From Streptomyces katrae (GTDB taxonomy: Bacteria; Actinomycetota; Actinomycetes; Streptomycetales; Streptomycetaceae): a DNA stretch of 64,000 nt. The notes under the pieces are model-generated. The model saw only the letters and a program-made list of their open reading frames with translations. It did not search any database and was not told the origin of the DNA. Location of the stretch: contig NZ_CP020042.1 of NCBI RefSeq assembly GCF_002028425.1, positions 124,001 through 188,000 of the forward strand, read 5' to 3'. Positions 52,584 through 62,252 of the stretch are shown in pieces. The first letter of the stretch is position 1. Each line of letters begins with the position of its first letter. Made by a program: the position numbers and the translations under genes.

Positions 52584-53405
52584 TCAGGCCGCGGCCGGCA
52601 GGGGTCTGCCGCCCCAGCGGGCACCTTTCTCGCTTCGGATGCGGGCACGTTCGCGTCGCTGGGCGGCCAGGACGTCCGGGCCGGGTGTGCTTGTTGCGCC
52701 AGCACAGGCAGGCTTGCAGGGCCCTGGTCTGGACCGTGTGGTTGGGGTGGTTGGAATTGGCCGGGGTGAACTGCCGCAGGGGCCCGAAGCGGGGCCACGA
52801 TGGGGTTCGCCCAGTGCCTTCGGAGGTCCATCGGTAGGGCTTGGCGGTACTTGCCAGGAGCGATCGATCGCCCGGTCGAGTCGCTCCAGGAAGGCGGTGA
52901 AGGCCGCCGCGTTGTTGCGGGCGATCACCTCTGTGAGGACCTCACCGGTGCGCACCCCGAGAGCGGCGACGAGGGAGACGGTGCCGTAACGCCGGTACTC
53001 GAACTCCTGCCGGGCGGGTTCACCGGGGCGGGCGGGACGACCGGGATGGCAGCGTGAACGGGCGGCGATCGCGGTCTTCTCGTCGATGGAGAGCACCACC
53101 GTTCTCTGCCGTGGATCGAGGTAGAGGGCGCACACCGCGGACGCTCGCTGCCAGAAGTCGGGGGTGTCCCGGCGGGTGAGCCAGCCACGCACCTTGTGCG
53201 GCTTCAGGTCCAGACCGGCCAGGATCCTGCCGGCCTGGGAGGCGGAGACCGACACGAAGCAGGCGCTGGCCACGTGCTGGGCGACTGCCCGGTGCGACCA
53301 GGTCGCCTCCGGGTGCGGCGGCATGCTGGTTGCTGTGGCCACGATCGCTATGCGGACCTCGGGCCCGTAGATCTTCGGCCGCCCCGACCGTTCGGCATCC
53401 CGCAA
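52584..53405 (-). pseudogene. IS630-type transposase, internally deleted
   Basis: MRDAERSGRPKIYGPEVRIA, WSHRAVAQHVASACFVSVSA, LKPHKVRGWLTRRDTPDFWQ, the first catalytic Asp in TVVLSIDEKTAIAARSRCHP, and YGTVSLVAALGVRTGEVLTE. After DRAIDRSWQ the catalytic D..E part is missing. A tail follows in which RRERARIRSEKGARWGGRPL resembles the end of a related transposase. The N-terminal helix-turn-helix is cut at 53405. Confidence 0.8.
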
Positions 53406-53459
53406 GCCGTCCGGGAGAGCCTGCCGCTGTGCCGACTGCGTTTCACCGGCGTACTACAT

Positions 53460-54139
53460 ACCTGGGGCTTCGCCCTCTATCTGGCCGGCAACGACAGCTA
53501 CCGGGACAACATCCTGTCCAGCGGACTGCCGGCCGGCTCCCCGGAGGAAGCCCTCGACTGCGCAGGCGACCTCTACCTCAACGCTCTCGCGCCGGCCATC
53601 CGGGTGCCGGCAGGACTCGTCCTCCTCGTCGGTCCACCAGCCTCGGGCAAGACCAGCTTCGTTCAGGCACTGATCACGCGCCGGCAGATCGACGCGGAAG
53701 CCGTGGTGTCCAGCGACGAGATTCGCGCTGAGCTTTCGGCACCTCACCCCCGGAAGCGGAATCCGACGCAGCGGACGCACGCATCTTCGAGGAACGTGAC
53801 CGCAGGATCATCGCCAGGCTCGCCGCCGGGCACAGCGCAGTCGCCGAGTCAACGAACGTCACGCCGCAGGCACGCGCACGACTCATCGCCAGGCGCTTCA
53901 ACGCGCCGGTGACCATGCTGCGATTCAACCCGGACGTCCCCGACCTCCTCCAGCAGTACACCGAGCGAGGCCGCACGGACCTCACCGCCGCGGACGTCCG
54001 TTCCTACGCCGCCATCATGACCCGGGACGCCAGCGCCGACCAGCTCCGCTCCGAGGGCGCAACCACCGTCCACGATGGTCCCGGACGTCGCCAAGCGACC
54101 ACGCCCGCCGAAGCCGCCGCGCTCTTCTACTTCGCCTGA
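53460..54139 (+). pseudogene. P-loop kinase-like gene with one-base frameshift
   Basis: Reads FALYLAGNDSYRDNILSSGL, then Walker A VLLVGPPASGKTSFVQALIT and VVSSDEIRAEL. A surplus T near 53733 breaks the frame. In the restored frame it continues ADARIFEERDRRIIARLAAG, SAVAESTNVTPQARARLIAR, DLLQQYTERGRTDLTAADVR to the stop at 54139. This is the pattern of small AAA/zeta-like or polynucleotide-kinase-like proteins. The 5' end lies at the IS630 ruin and looks truncated. Confidence 0.6.
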
Positions 54140-54295
54140 CACATCCGACGCGTCCAGATCAGCCTTCCGATACCCCTCCACGAACTTCCGCGGAGCAGCA
54201 CTAGGCAGCTGCCTGGGCATGATGAGTACGAAGACCTGCCGACCCTGAGTACGCCCGCGCAGGCGAACCGGCGCCGGGGCCGATTGGCTGTACCC

Positions 54296-54628
54296 ATGGA
54301 CGAGACAACCCCCTCCCTGACCACCGACCGCGCCGCCGAAACCCCTGCGACGGACGTGGTGTTGCGGTGGGTCACGACCTTGGCGGTGGCCCTGATTCCG
54401 GTGGCATTTGTCTTCGGGGCCCTGGCCGGGATGGCCGCAGAGGTTCATCCTCAGACCGTGGCGGTCGTCACGGTCTGCTGGTTTGGGTCCTGGACGGCCA
54501 CTCCACTGCTCGTGGTGGCCTTCTGGCTGTGCCGGCGCCACCCCGCTCTGGCCAGGGCGGGACGCTGGGCAGGGTGGGTCGCGACGGTCCCCCCGACGGT
54601 CACGATCCTGCTGGCCCTTGGCCTGTAG
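54296..54628 (+). CDS. small two- to three-helix membrane protein
   Basis: 110 residues from ATG 54296: an acidic head (MDETTPSLTTDRAAETPATD), then helices VTTLAVALIPVAFVFGALAG, VAVVTVCWFGSWTATPLLVV and WAGWVATVPPTVTILLALGL. Function unknown. The flanks 54140-54290 and 54630-54810 contain no gene I can support. Confidence 0.65.
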   Translation: MDETTPSLTTDRAAETPATDVVLRWVTTLAVALIPVAFVFGALAGMAAEVHPQTVAVVTVCWFGSWTATPLLVVAFWLCRRHPALARAGRWAGWVATVPPTVTILLALGL

Positions 54629-54813
54629 ACGGCGGCCTTGCAGCGGGCGCGCATTGCCGCCCGGCGGTTCGTCAGCGAAGGCCGGCCGTCCCATGGGCGT
54701 TGTCCCTTGCTCACATCCGCCAAGGGAACCGCTCACCCGTCAAGTGAAGCGCTCAGTCGCAGCGAGGGACGTGAGCCCGCCTTGGACATAGGTGACCACA
54801 GTGGGACGTCGTT

Positions 54814-55242
54814 GTGGTCGACGTCGGTGCCTTCGACCTGGACGCGTACGCCTTCGCCGGTCTCGCCGCCGGAGCCTCGGGCTTCCTGCTGAAGAACACC
54901 AGGCCGGAGGAGCTGCTCACCGCGATCCGCAACGTCGCGGCGGGCGACGCGGTGCTCTCCCCGCGGATCACCCGGCGCCTGCTGGAGGACTTCCGTCCGC
55001 ACCTGCCCTACGGCGGCGCCGCCGTCCGCGACGAGCGGCTGGAGCGGCTGAGCGCCCGTGAGCGCGAGGTGCTCGTCGAGGTCGGCCGCGGCCTGTCCAA
55101 CGCCGAGATCGCGGCCACGCTGTACCTCGCGGAGGCGACCGTGAAGTCCCATCTGGGGCGGATCCTGCACAAGCTCGAACTCCGCGACCGGATCCAGGCC
55201 GTGGTCTTCGCCCACGACAACCGCCTGGCCCGCCCCGCCTGA
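54814..55242 (+). pseudogene. NarL/LuxR-type response regulator lacking most of its receiver domain
   Basis: Begins inside the receiver (LDAYAFAGLAAGASGFLLKN, containing the conserved Lys) and continues through a linker to an intact LuxR-type helix-turn-helix (LERLSAREREVLVEVGRGLS, NAEIAATLYLAEATVKSHLG, RILHKLELRDRIQAVVFA). The phospho-acceptor half is absent. The GTG at 54814 could start a constitutive DNA-binding fragment, so it is not certain that it is silent. Confidence 0.75.
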
Positions 55243-55681
55243 GAAAGTGTCGGGTACTCGGGTACTCGGGTGATCACTCGTTCTTGAGGTCGTCGGCGAG
55301 GCGGCGGGCTGCTTCGGCGACTTTGATCACCGCTTCGGCGTACGCGGTCTTGCGCTGGGGCCGGGACGGCTTCGATGCGGCGCTCCCGCAGTGCGGCGGC
55401 TCTTGCTTCCTCGGCCGTCCAGGGGGCGTCGGGGAGGTGGTGGGTCCGGAAGGCCCCCGGGATGTCCGAGAGCCGTCTCGCTCGTACAGACCTACGACCT
55501 CCCGGTCGAGCCACGTCCTTCTGTGGCATGACCGGGAGGTTCCCAGCTGGTCTCCTTGAAGGTATGGCCAGCCGGAACCCCGGGGCTCTCGAAACAGAGG
55601 GGCAACCGGAGTCACCGGGAGTCGTGGACGCCTCCGGCCCGGCCGGACGGCACTCCCAGCAGGGCTCCAAGGGCCCCGGAC

Positions 55682-56014
55682 TCACTCGACGCTCAGATGG
55701 GGCGGGGCCGAGCCATCTGTTTCGATGGGGGTGATGAGACCGGTCCAGGACCTGGCTTCCTCGACAGGGTCGTTCCACGTCACCTCGACATCGGTCCCGT
55801 GGAATTCTCGCGCAAGCCTCACCACCATCGTGGTCGCAGCGCCCTTCGCCTCAAGCGGAGCAGCGTCGACGGGTATCTCTGCGAGACCCCCGCAGATCAT
55901 CGAGCCCTTCTCGTAACCGATGCTGTGGCGCCAGCCTTCCGGCGTCGCCAGGAGGACGATGTCCTTCGGCATGCCGAAGGGAGGCTGCCACTTATCGTCC
56001 GACTGTCGTCTCAT
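55682..56014 (-). CDS. 110-residue protein of unknown function
   Basis: ATG 56014: MRRQSDDKWQPPFGMPKDIV, LLATPEGWRHSIGYEKGSMI, ATTMVVRLAREFHGTDVEVT, ending in an acidic tail. Mixed alpha/beta, no signal peptide. Not recognised. GTG 56017 and TTG 56029 are alternative starts. Between it and the LuxR fragment (55250-55680) a minus-strand tail AEAVIKVAEAARRLADDLKN ending at 55274 may be a gene remnant. Confidence 0.5.
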   Translation of the reverse strand: MRRQSDDKWQPPFGMPKDIVLLATPEGWRHSIGYEKGSMICGGLAEIPVDAAPLEAKGAATTMVVRLAREFHGTDVEVTWNDPVEEARSWTGLITPIETDGSAPPHLSVE

Positions 56015-56422
56015 CACATGGCCATCCAACAGCGGCCACTGCCTGGCGGTGAAATGGGGGTTGTTGACCCCGCCGCTGGGCTCCTGTCTCCCGAGCAGGC
56101 GGTGGCGCGCCTAAGGGTACAGCGGTGGTGGTCGTACCGGTCCGGACGATGTTTCGTACTGACGTGCTGGCGTACGGAAGCCGTCACCGGTCCGGTCGAG
56201 CCTGCGCCGCCGGGCGATGCTCCCGCGGCGGTCGGGCCGATGGGTGAATCGAGGCCGGCGGGGTCGCGCCGGCTGTCCGTCGGCTGGTACATCGCATGTG
56301 ACAGCGATGTACGGAACATGTCACAGGGCTCGTACGGCCAGGTTCCGTTGCTTTCCCCGGAGCCCCATCGGTGGGATGTTTCAGGCCGGAGCGGCCCGCC
56401 GCAGGCCGCAGGGAGGGATGGG

Positions 56423-57427
56423 GTGGACACCTTGACACACCGCCAACACCGCACCACTGGTAAGGGAAGAACCTCCGGAAGGGCACGGGGAATCTGCCGG
56501 ACCGGAGCAAACGGCACGACGCGGCACAGCTGGGCGGTGGTGACCGCCACGGCAATCGCCTTGGCCGCGTCCCTGACCCTCGGCGCCGCAGGAGACGCGG
56601 GGGCGGCGGGGGACCACCCGATCGTCTTCGCCCACTACACCGCGGCAGCCCCCACGGAGGACCTCTACGCGATCTCCCCCAGTGGCGGCACGACCGTCAA
56701 GCTCACCCACACCCCCACCGTCAGCGAGGTCATGCCCAGTTGGTCCCCGGACGGCAAACGGGTGGCCTTCGTCCGCTACGGATCCGGTGGCGCCATCGAC
56801 GGCATCTGGACGATGAACACCACGGGCAGCGACCTGAAGGCCGTCCCCGGCACCAAGGGCGCCTCCGACCCGGCGTGGTCCCCGGACGGCAAGCGGATCG
56901 CCTACGCCAAGCCCGTCGGCACCCAGCGCGAGATATACGTGGCCGACATCGACGGCACTCCTGCCACCCGGCTCACTCATACCGCGGCTGACGACCTCCA
57001 TCCGACGTGGTCCCCGGACGGCAAGTACCTGGCGTTCAACCGAGCGGACGCGGGCGGGCACAGCCGGGTGATGAAGATCCGGCTGTCCACGCTGGCCCAG
57101 ACGCCGGTCACCGGGCCGAGCTCCCACGACTGGACGCCCGACTGGTCGCACGGGAACCGGATCGCCTTCAGCCGAGTGGACTCCTCCGGCTTCGCCCACC
57201 TCTACCTCGTCCGCCCCGACGGCACCGGCCTCCACCGCATCACCGCGGCCCGCGCCAACGACAAGAACCCGTCCTGGTCGCCGGACGGCAACAGCTTGGT
57301 CTTCACCAGAGGCGGCGTTGACGATGCGGACCCCGAACACCTCTACCTGGTACGGGCCGACGGCACCGCACTGACCCAGCTCACCAAGACCGACTCCCAT
57401 GACCTGGAGGCCGACTGGCGCCCGTGA
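56423..57427 (+). CDS. secreted TolB-like (PD40) beta-propeller
   Basis: 334 residues. A long n-region and hydrophobic core (AVVTATAIALAASLTLGAAG) ending AGAAGD form the signal peptide. Six WD40-like PD40 blades follow: SEVMPSWSPDGKRVAFVRYG, SDPAWSPDGKRIAYAKPVG, LHPTWSPDGKYLAFNRADAG, DWTPDWSHGNRIAFSRVDS, KNPSWSPDGNSLVFTRGG, with closing DLEADWRP. GTG 56423 follows GGGAGGG. No Tol system exists in these bacteria; such proteins are general extracellular propellers. Confidence 0.88.
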   Translation: MDTLTHRQHRTTGKGRTSGRARGICRTGANGTTRHSWAVVTATAIALAASLTLGAAGDAGAAGDHPIVFAHYTAAAPTEDLYAISPSGGTTVKLTHTPTVSEVMPSWSPDGKRVAFVRYGSGGAIDGIWTMNTTGSDLKAVPGTKGASDPAWSPDGKRIAYAKPVGTQREIYVADIDGTPATRLTHTAADDLHPTWSPDGKYLAFNRADAGGHSRVMKIRLSTLAQTPVTGPSSHDWTPDWSHGNRIAFSRVDSSGFAHLYLVRPDGTGLHRITAARANDKNPSWSPDGNSLVFTRGGVDDADPEHLYLVRADGTALTQLTKTDSHDLEADWRP

Positions 57428-57514
57428 ACCGCCAGTCGGAGGCGGGCACCCCGACGGGGTCGGCGAACGAGGGCGCCGGCCCGCCCCGGCCCGCGCCGGC
57501 CCCGCGCCGGCCCC

Positions 57515-58273
57515 GTGGGCGCACCCTCGCCTCGAACGCCGAGGAAGTGCCCGGCCTTGCGCGGCGCTCTGGCTTCGCCGGCCGCCCGGGGGCGCGGGGC
57601 CGATACCGTGGCGGGTCCCCGGCCGCCGGCGGCGCTGCTCGGGCAGGAGATCCGGCGGTTGCCCACGTCCCGCAGGGTGGTGGCGCTCACCTTCAACGCC
57701 GCGTGGGACGAGAGCGGCCTGGACACGGTCCTGGCGGAGCTGCGCCGGCGGAAGGCACCCGCCACGTTCTTCCCCACGGGAATGTACGCCGAGGCCCGTC
57801 CGGCGGCCGTGCGTGCGATGGCCGAAGCAGGGCACGGGCTGGGCAACCACTCCTACAGCCAACTGTACTTCGACGACATGAGTACGCGGGAGCGGTCCCG
57901 GGAGGTCCGCGCGGCGGATGCTGCGATCCGTACGGCGTCGGGGGCCGAGCCCCTGCCGTTCTTCCGGTTCCCGTACAGCTCCACGACCGAGGATTCGGTT
58001 GCTGACGTCAACGACCTGGGCTACGCGGCGATCGAGTTCACCAACGACACGAACGGCTACCTGGGGTCGGGCGGCGGCATGACCGTGAACGAGGCGGTCC
58101 GCAGGGCGGTGGACTCGCTGGAGCCCGGGGCCGTCCTGCAGCTGCATGTCGGGAGCAGCACGGGCGACGGGGTGGTACTCGACGCCGAGGCCCTGCCACG
58201 GATCATCGACGCGAGCCTGGAGGAGGGGCACGCGGTCGTGGACCTGCGCGAGTTCCTCACGGCGGCCCCGTAA
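57515..58273 (+). CDS. polysaccharide deacetylase-like protein
   Basis: 252 residues. NodB-fold blocks: VVALTFNAAWDESGLDTVLA (in the position of the usual TFDDG), KAPATFFPTGMYAEARPAAV, GHGLGNHSYSQLYFDDMSTR (the usual H-x3-H reads H-S-Y-S-Q), FFRFPYSSTTEDSVADVNDL, and GAVLQLHVGSSTGDGVVLDA. One metal His is replaced by Gln and the first Asp pair is changed, so activity is doubtful or altered. The start is uncertain: GTG 57515 is in frame, but a GTGA overlap with the upstream stop at 57424 is in another frame. Confidence 0.75.
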   Translation: MGAPSPRTPRKCPALRGALASPAARGRGADTVAGPRPPAALLGQEIRRLPTSRRVVALTFNAAWDESGLDTVLAELRRRKAPATFFPTGMYAEARPAAVRAMAEAGHGLGNHSYSQLYFDDMSTRERSREVRAADAAIRTASGAEPLPFFRFPYSSTTEDSVADVNDLGYAAIEFTNDTNGYLGSGGGMTVNEAVRRAVDSLEPGAVLQLHVGSSTGDGVVLDAEALPRIIDASLEEGHAVVDLREFLTAAP

Positions 58274-58340
58274 CGACGACGACGTGGCCGGCACCGCCGT
58301 GCCGCGCCGGGCCGGCCGAAGGCCTGGTTCGCCGGCTCCT

Positions 58341-58721
58341 TCATTGCGACAGGCCGGCTTCACGGTCAGCGGCAGCGACCTCCTCGTGGAAGCGCTTGTG
58401 GACCCAGTGGCGCTCGCCGAGGAGGTTCAACCGGCCCCATCGCCCGGACACCGGGCCGAGTTGTGTGTGGCGCGGCAGCGTGGCCACCAGCGACCGCGGC
58501 TTGGCGCCACCCGAGAGTTTGCTGCTCTCCAGCACATAGATGGCGCTCTGGGTGACCGCCACGCAGCGGTACTTGATCCAGAACATCGTCAGGCCCGTGA
58601 GATACGTGATGAGGAAGTAGGCGAAGCTCGGAGCGGCCTGGCAGATGAACACCTGCCGGATCTCGCTTCCCTCGGGCAAGAAGGGGGCCGAGCGCTCCAC
58701 CAGGTCGGTTCGCGAGCTCAT
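58341..58721 (-). CDS. PH-like domain protein
   Basis: 126 residues: MSSRTDLVERSAPFLPEGSE, IRQVFICQAAPSFAYFLITY, LTGLTMFWIKYRCVAVTQSA, IYVLESSKLSGGAKPRSLVA, GERHWVHKRFHEEVAAADRE. A hydrophobic segment (PSFAYFLITYLTGLTMFW) could be a membrane hairpin before a small beta-rich domain like bacterial PH folds. ATG 58721 chosen at the family N-terminus; a start at 58745 is in frame. Function unknown. Confidence 0.75.
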   Translation of the reverse strand: MSSRTDLVERSAPFLPEGSEIRQVFICQAAPSFAYFLITYLTGLTMFWIKYRCVAVTQSAIYVLESSKLSGGAKPRSLVATLPRHTQLGPVSGRWGRLNLLGERHWVHKRFHEEVAAADREAGLSQ

Positions 58722-58978
58722 ATGAACGTCAGGTCGATGAGTCACCAGTGATTCGTACCACGTCTCGTCATGTTACGGCCGGGTACGTAGGCGGGCCCAG
58801 CCCGACCACTCCACGTCGTCCACGTGATCAACCATATCGGGGTCGGGGGCGGCACCAGGACTTCGCTACGACGCAGCCGACCCCTGAACAGGTGCCGCAC
58901 CTCGCCGGCCGGACCGACCGTCCGGCCAGCGCACGCCGCGGCGTCAGGTGCCATCCGTCCCAAGCCCCTGTGGACCAT

Positions 58979-59704
58979 TCACTGGAGCTCGGCTGGAAGC
59001 CTATGAAAGAACTCGACCAGGTCTTCCTTCACTTGCCTGATCCATGAGTGCACGGACTCCATCGAATAAAGGTCCATACGAATGGAATTGGATTCCGTGG
59101 ACGACAAGTGAAACTCGGCGCGGCCCAAGAATCTCTCAATCTCCTCGGGAGGAGCTTCCCTCACGCGCATCAGAAGATCCGCAACAAAGGCGTCGACCTG
59201 AAACCTGTCGTACCCCTCGGTCCGACCGGCGTTGCGACGAGGCCGTTGCAGCACTGGCTGAACCCGACTGGCCAGCCAACGCCGGGCTTGGTCGCCCTGG
59301 AAGCGAACTCGGTGTTCCTGGTCTCCGTCCTTGGTCGCAGCCGCCTCCTGCACCATGCCCACAAGACCGTCAACCCGCCTACGCAGCTCTTCAAGCTCAC
59401 CCCGCTGAACAACTAACTGCTCCTGGAGCTCACGGACCGTCGGGGCCTTCGGCCTCACCGGCGCAGCCTCCGCCGCGTTGCCGCGGGCTCGCAGCCAGGC
59501 ACCCTGGTTCCTTGGGGCGTAGACCCTCACCAGGCCAAGCACCGTGTCCTCCGACGGGAACCCGCCGGTGCCATGAAGCACCCCATGCACGGTCGCGAGA
59601 CCCTTCTGGATCGCCCTCTGGCTGCGGCCGGAGGCTTTGAGCAACTGGCCCAGTGACTGGACAAACGCCGCCGCAGTCCTGCCGTTCGGCTCGACAGCCC
59701 CCAC
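58979..59704 (-). CDS. XRE-like helix-turn-helix protein with coiled coil
   Basis: 241 residues. The N-terminus (AFVQSLGQLLKASGRSQRAI ... WLRARGNA) resembles the divergent XRE-type HTH of actinomycete proteins that ends with WLRAR. A heptad-rich coiled coil follows (VRELQEQLVVQRGELEELRR, RVDGLVGMVQEAAA), then a unique C-terminal domain (YDRFQVDAFVADLLMRVREA, EFHLSSTESNSIRMDLYSME). Likely a dimeric DNA-binding protein. It is divergent from the membrane protein gene at 59899, 194 bp away. Confidence 0.65.
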   Translation of the reverse strand: MGAVEPNGRTAAAFVQSLGQLLKASGRSQRAIQKGLATVHGVLHGTGGFPSEDTVLGLVRVYAPRNQGAWLRARGNAAEAAPVRPKAPTVRELQEQLVVQRGELEELRRRVDGLVGMVQEAAATKDGDQEHRVRFQGDQARRWLASRVQPVLQRPRRNAGRTEGYDRFQVDAFVADLLMRVREAPPEEIERFLGRAEFHLSSTESNSIRMDLYSMESVHSWIRQVKEDLVEFFHRLPAELQ

Positions 59705-59898
59705 CCTGCATCACCCGTTCATCACGTGTTCGCCGCGTTCGAAGCCTACCCGCCGAACACCGCGCTGAACTGGGACTTCGATCGATACAGACCGCCACCT
59801 GCAGTACTTTTTCGGCACGAACATCAAGAACGCCATCTCCTCCGCACCTCGAGGACACCTCGGACCGCACCGAGGGCCTCAGCCATCGAGGAGCAGTC

Positions 59899-60270
59899 AT
59901 GTCGAACCCGTCCACCGCAGCCACCGCGCTGGCCACCGTCGGCTCGGTTCTGGTCACCGCCACCACGAACCTTCCGATCCACCTCACCGCACCAGTGATC
60001 GGACTTGTCAGCCTGGCCTTCACCGTCCAACTTGTCCTCCACCAGCGAGTAGCCCGCGTGACGGCACAGACCACTGCCGAAGGCATCACCGCGGCGCGTG
60101 AGCGGCGGGAGCGCGCGGCAGCCTTGGAACAAGAGGCCATCGCAGTCGCACGAACCATTCAGGACCCGGTCAAGCGGGCCGACGTCCTCCTGGGTCTGGC
60201 CGCACTGAACCAGCAACACGACCAGAACCCGCCGACGGTCCCCCGCCTGACCACAGAACAGGAACGATGA
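59899..60270 (+). CDS. membrane protein with cytoplasmic helical tail
   Basis: 123 residues. ATG 59899 follows GAGGAG. Two hydrophobic stretches (ALATVGSVLVTATTNLPIHL, APVIGLVSLAFTVQLVLHQ) are followed by a charged helix (ITAARERRERAAALEQEAIA) and a Pro-rich end. Unknown function. It may be functionally linked to the divergent XRE-like gene. Confidence 0.65.
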   Translation: MSNPSTAATALATVGSVLVTATTNLPIHLTAPVIGLVSLAFTVQLVLHQRVARVTAQTTAEGITAARERRERAAALEQEAIAVARTIQDPVKRADVLLGLAALNQQHDQNPPTVPRLTTEQER

Positions 60271-60459
60271 ACCCACCTGGCCGGTCTCCCGGGCACCCAC
60301 ACCCGGGAGACCGGACCAAGCGAGCAGCCTTCAAGCTCGCCTCGACGTTCAGACCGCGCGCGCAGCACATGGGCCTGAGGGCGATCGGGGTAGTCGGAGC
60401 CGTCGTTCGGCCACCGACGTCCGCGTCTGCCACGAGGCCACCTCCGGCTCTGACGCGCC

Positions 60460-60938
60460 AATGTGCACCAGCGCTATGTTCTGGTCGCGCGGATCGAACG
60501 GTAGCTGCTGGGCACGGGGGCTGGGGTGGCTTTGCTGGAAGCGCTGATCACGACCCTTACCGGGGCGGCCGCCACTACGCCAAGTTCACGATGGTGATCA
60601 AGCGCGCACACGCCGACCGTCGCGGCTGGGACTACGACTGGGCCGAGTGGAGCGCCGTTCTGACGCGGGTCAGCTTGATCGCTCCCGCAGAGGTCGCGGG
60701 AGAGGTCGACAGCTTTGGTCAGTCGGTCGACCGCTTCCTGGACCGCGTCGCGCGAGAAGTCGATCCGGTCCGTACGCCACTTGGCGAAGAGGAGCTCCGG
60801 GAGGCCGGCGCGCAGGTGGCTCAGGCGCAGATGCGCCTGGTCAATGCGATGCGGCGGTCGCTGGGAGGTAGACGGAAGGCGCTGACCTTCTGGATCGGAG
60901 GGTCGCACGCCGGCCCGGAGAACCGCGGTTCGTTGTAG
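60460..60938 (+). pseudogene. broken gene with a conserved C-terminal domain
   Basis: In one frame HQRYVLVARIER, a TAG, then LLGTGAGVALLEALITTLTG; in another, HYAKFTMVIKRAHADRRGWD, YDWAEWSAVLTRVSLIAPAE, VDRFLDRVAREVDPVRTPLG. Together they suggest a protein of about 150 residues, a membrane helix plus a helical domain, broken by a nonsense codon and a shift near 60570. Family not recognised. Confidence 0.4.
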
Positions 60939-60941
60939 CGG

Positions 60942-62252
60942 TCACAGCCACTCGTTGATGACGGCGATTGTGACCGTGGCCTCGACCTCTCGCGTCGGCC
61001 TGGGCCTGCATCCACGGGCGGCCCGGCGGTAGACGGCTTGGGCGCCCGCCCGATCCCCGGCGGTAGAGGACTTCGACACCCTCCAGATCTCCGGTTCTCT
61101 TTTCGCGTCCCCGCCAGATCGAGCAGGTAGAAGAGCGCGAGGGGGTGACTCGCGAACGCGGCCTGCCGAAGGAAGGCTTCAGTGCCCTCATGGTCTCCGG
61201 CGTCATTACGCTGCTGCGCCAGGTGAAGCAGGGAATCAGGGTCGCCGGCGTCGGCGGCTCGGAGAAGGAGGTGGTGGGCCCACTGCAGGCGGTGCCGAAC
61301 GCTGGCCGCGTGGGCGAGAGCGCTGAGGTCGTCGGGGTCGGTGAGGTAGGTGTAGGCAGCGTGCCAGAAGGAGGCGGGCGGGCAGAGCCTGTGGCGAGTG
61401 AAGCGGCCGTGCTGTTCGAGGTAGTCAGCCATACGGAGGACCGGTCCGGCGCCGGAACGAGCGTGGTGACGGGTGCCCGAGTGCCTGGTGGACGACGTGT
61501 GGGACGGGCATGGACGGGCCGCAGAGCGGCTTGCTTGCCGGGAACGGGACGGGCGAGATCGACGAAGGCCGCGGTGGCTTCGTCCTGCCAGTCCCGGGTG
61601 AGCTGGCCGTGGTCGTGGGCGGTGAGGTGGTCGGTGGCAGCTTCGATGAGGAAGGCCTGCGGAAGGTGAAGGCCGACGCCAAGGCGACGGGCATCCATCG
61701 CGGCCTCTGGAAGCGCCTTTGCGGGCGGGGCTGGTTCGTACCGTCGTAGGAGCTCGGGGGCGCCGACGAGGTCCTGGGTGACACGTCCGTGAGCGTGGGC
61801 GGGAGTGAGGGTGTCCTCGAAGAAACGGTCGCCGCCTTCGGCGAGGGTGGTTGCAGCGTCGTGCGCTTCCCGGTCGAAGGTGTCGGGAACGGTGACGGTC
61901 AGTCCGGCTAGAGCTCGCGGACACGGCTGTGCGGATCGGGGTTCGCCGGGGCGGGGCACGGGCCACAGGGTGCCCAGGACGGGGACCGGCCCACGGTCGG
62001 AGTCCGTGAGAAGGGTTTGGAGAGCGGCTGCGAGGCGCTCGCCCGGCCTCCGGGAGGCCCAGGTAGTGCTGCGCCTCGTTGAGCCACACCACCGTGCGGG
62101 GCTGCCACACGGTCGAGGTCGGCGAGCGCGGCCTTGGCCCGGGTTGGATCGTAGGGATGCCAAAGACACCAGCCCTGAGCGGCGAGCGGCTGCACTGCCT
62201 CCCGGCAGGCCCGTGTCTTGCCAGTCGAGGACCATCCGACGAGGACCGCCAT
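60942..62252 (-). pseudogene. P-loop/TPR-type protein gene with several frameshifts
   Basis: Following the best frame: ATG 62252 gives MAVLVGWSSTGKTRACREAV, with Walker A G-W-S-S-T-G-K-T, then QGWCLWHPYDPTRAKAALAD. After a shift, PRTVVWLNEAQHYLG (Walker B-like). After another, ERLAAALQTLLTDSDRGPVP, LTVTVPDTFDREAHDAATTL, GRVTQDLVGAPELLRRYEPA. After a third, RMADYLEQHGRFTRHRLCPP, SFWHAAYTYLTDPDDLSALA and repeats RLQWAHHLLLRAADAGDPDS. It ends VTIAVINEWL at 60942. I associate this architecture with large actinomycete STAND/TPR-like ATPases. At least three or four shifts make it non-functional as sequenced. Confidence 0.7.
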
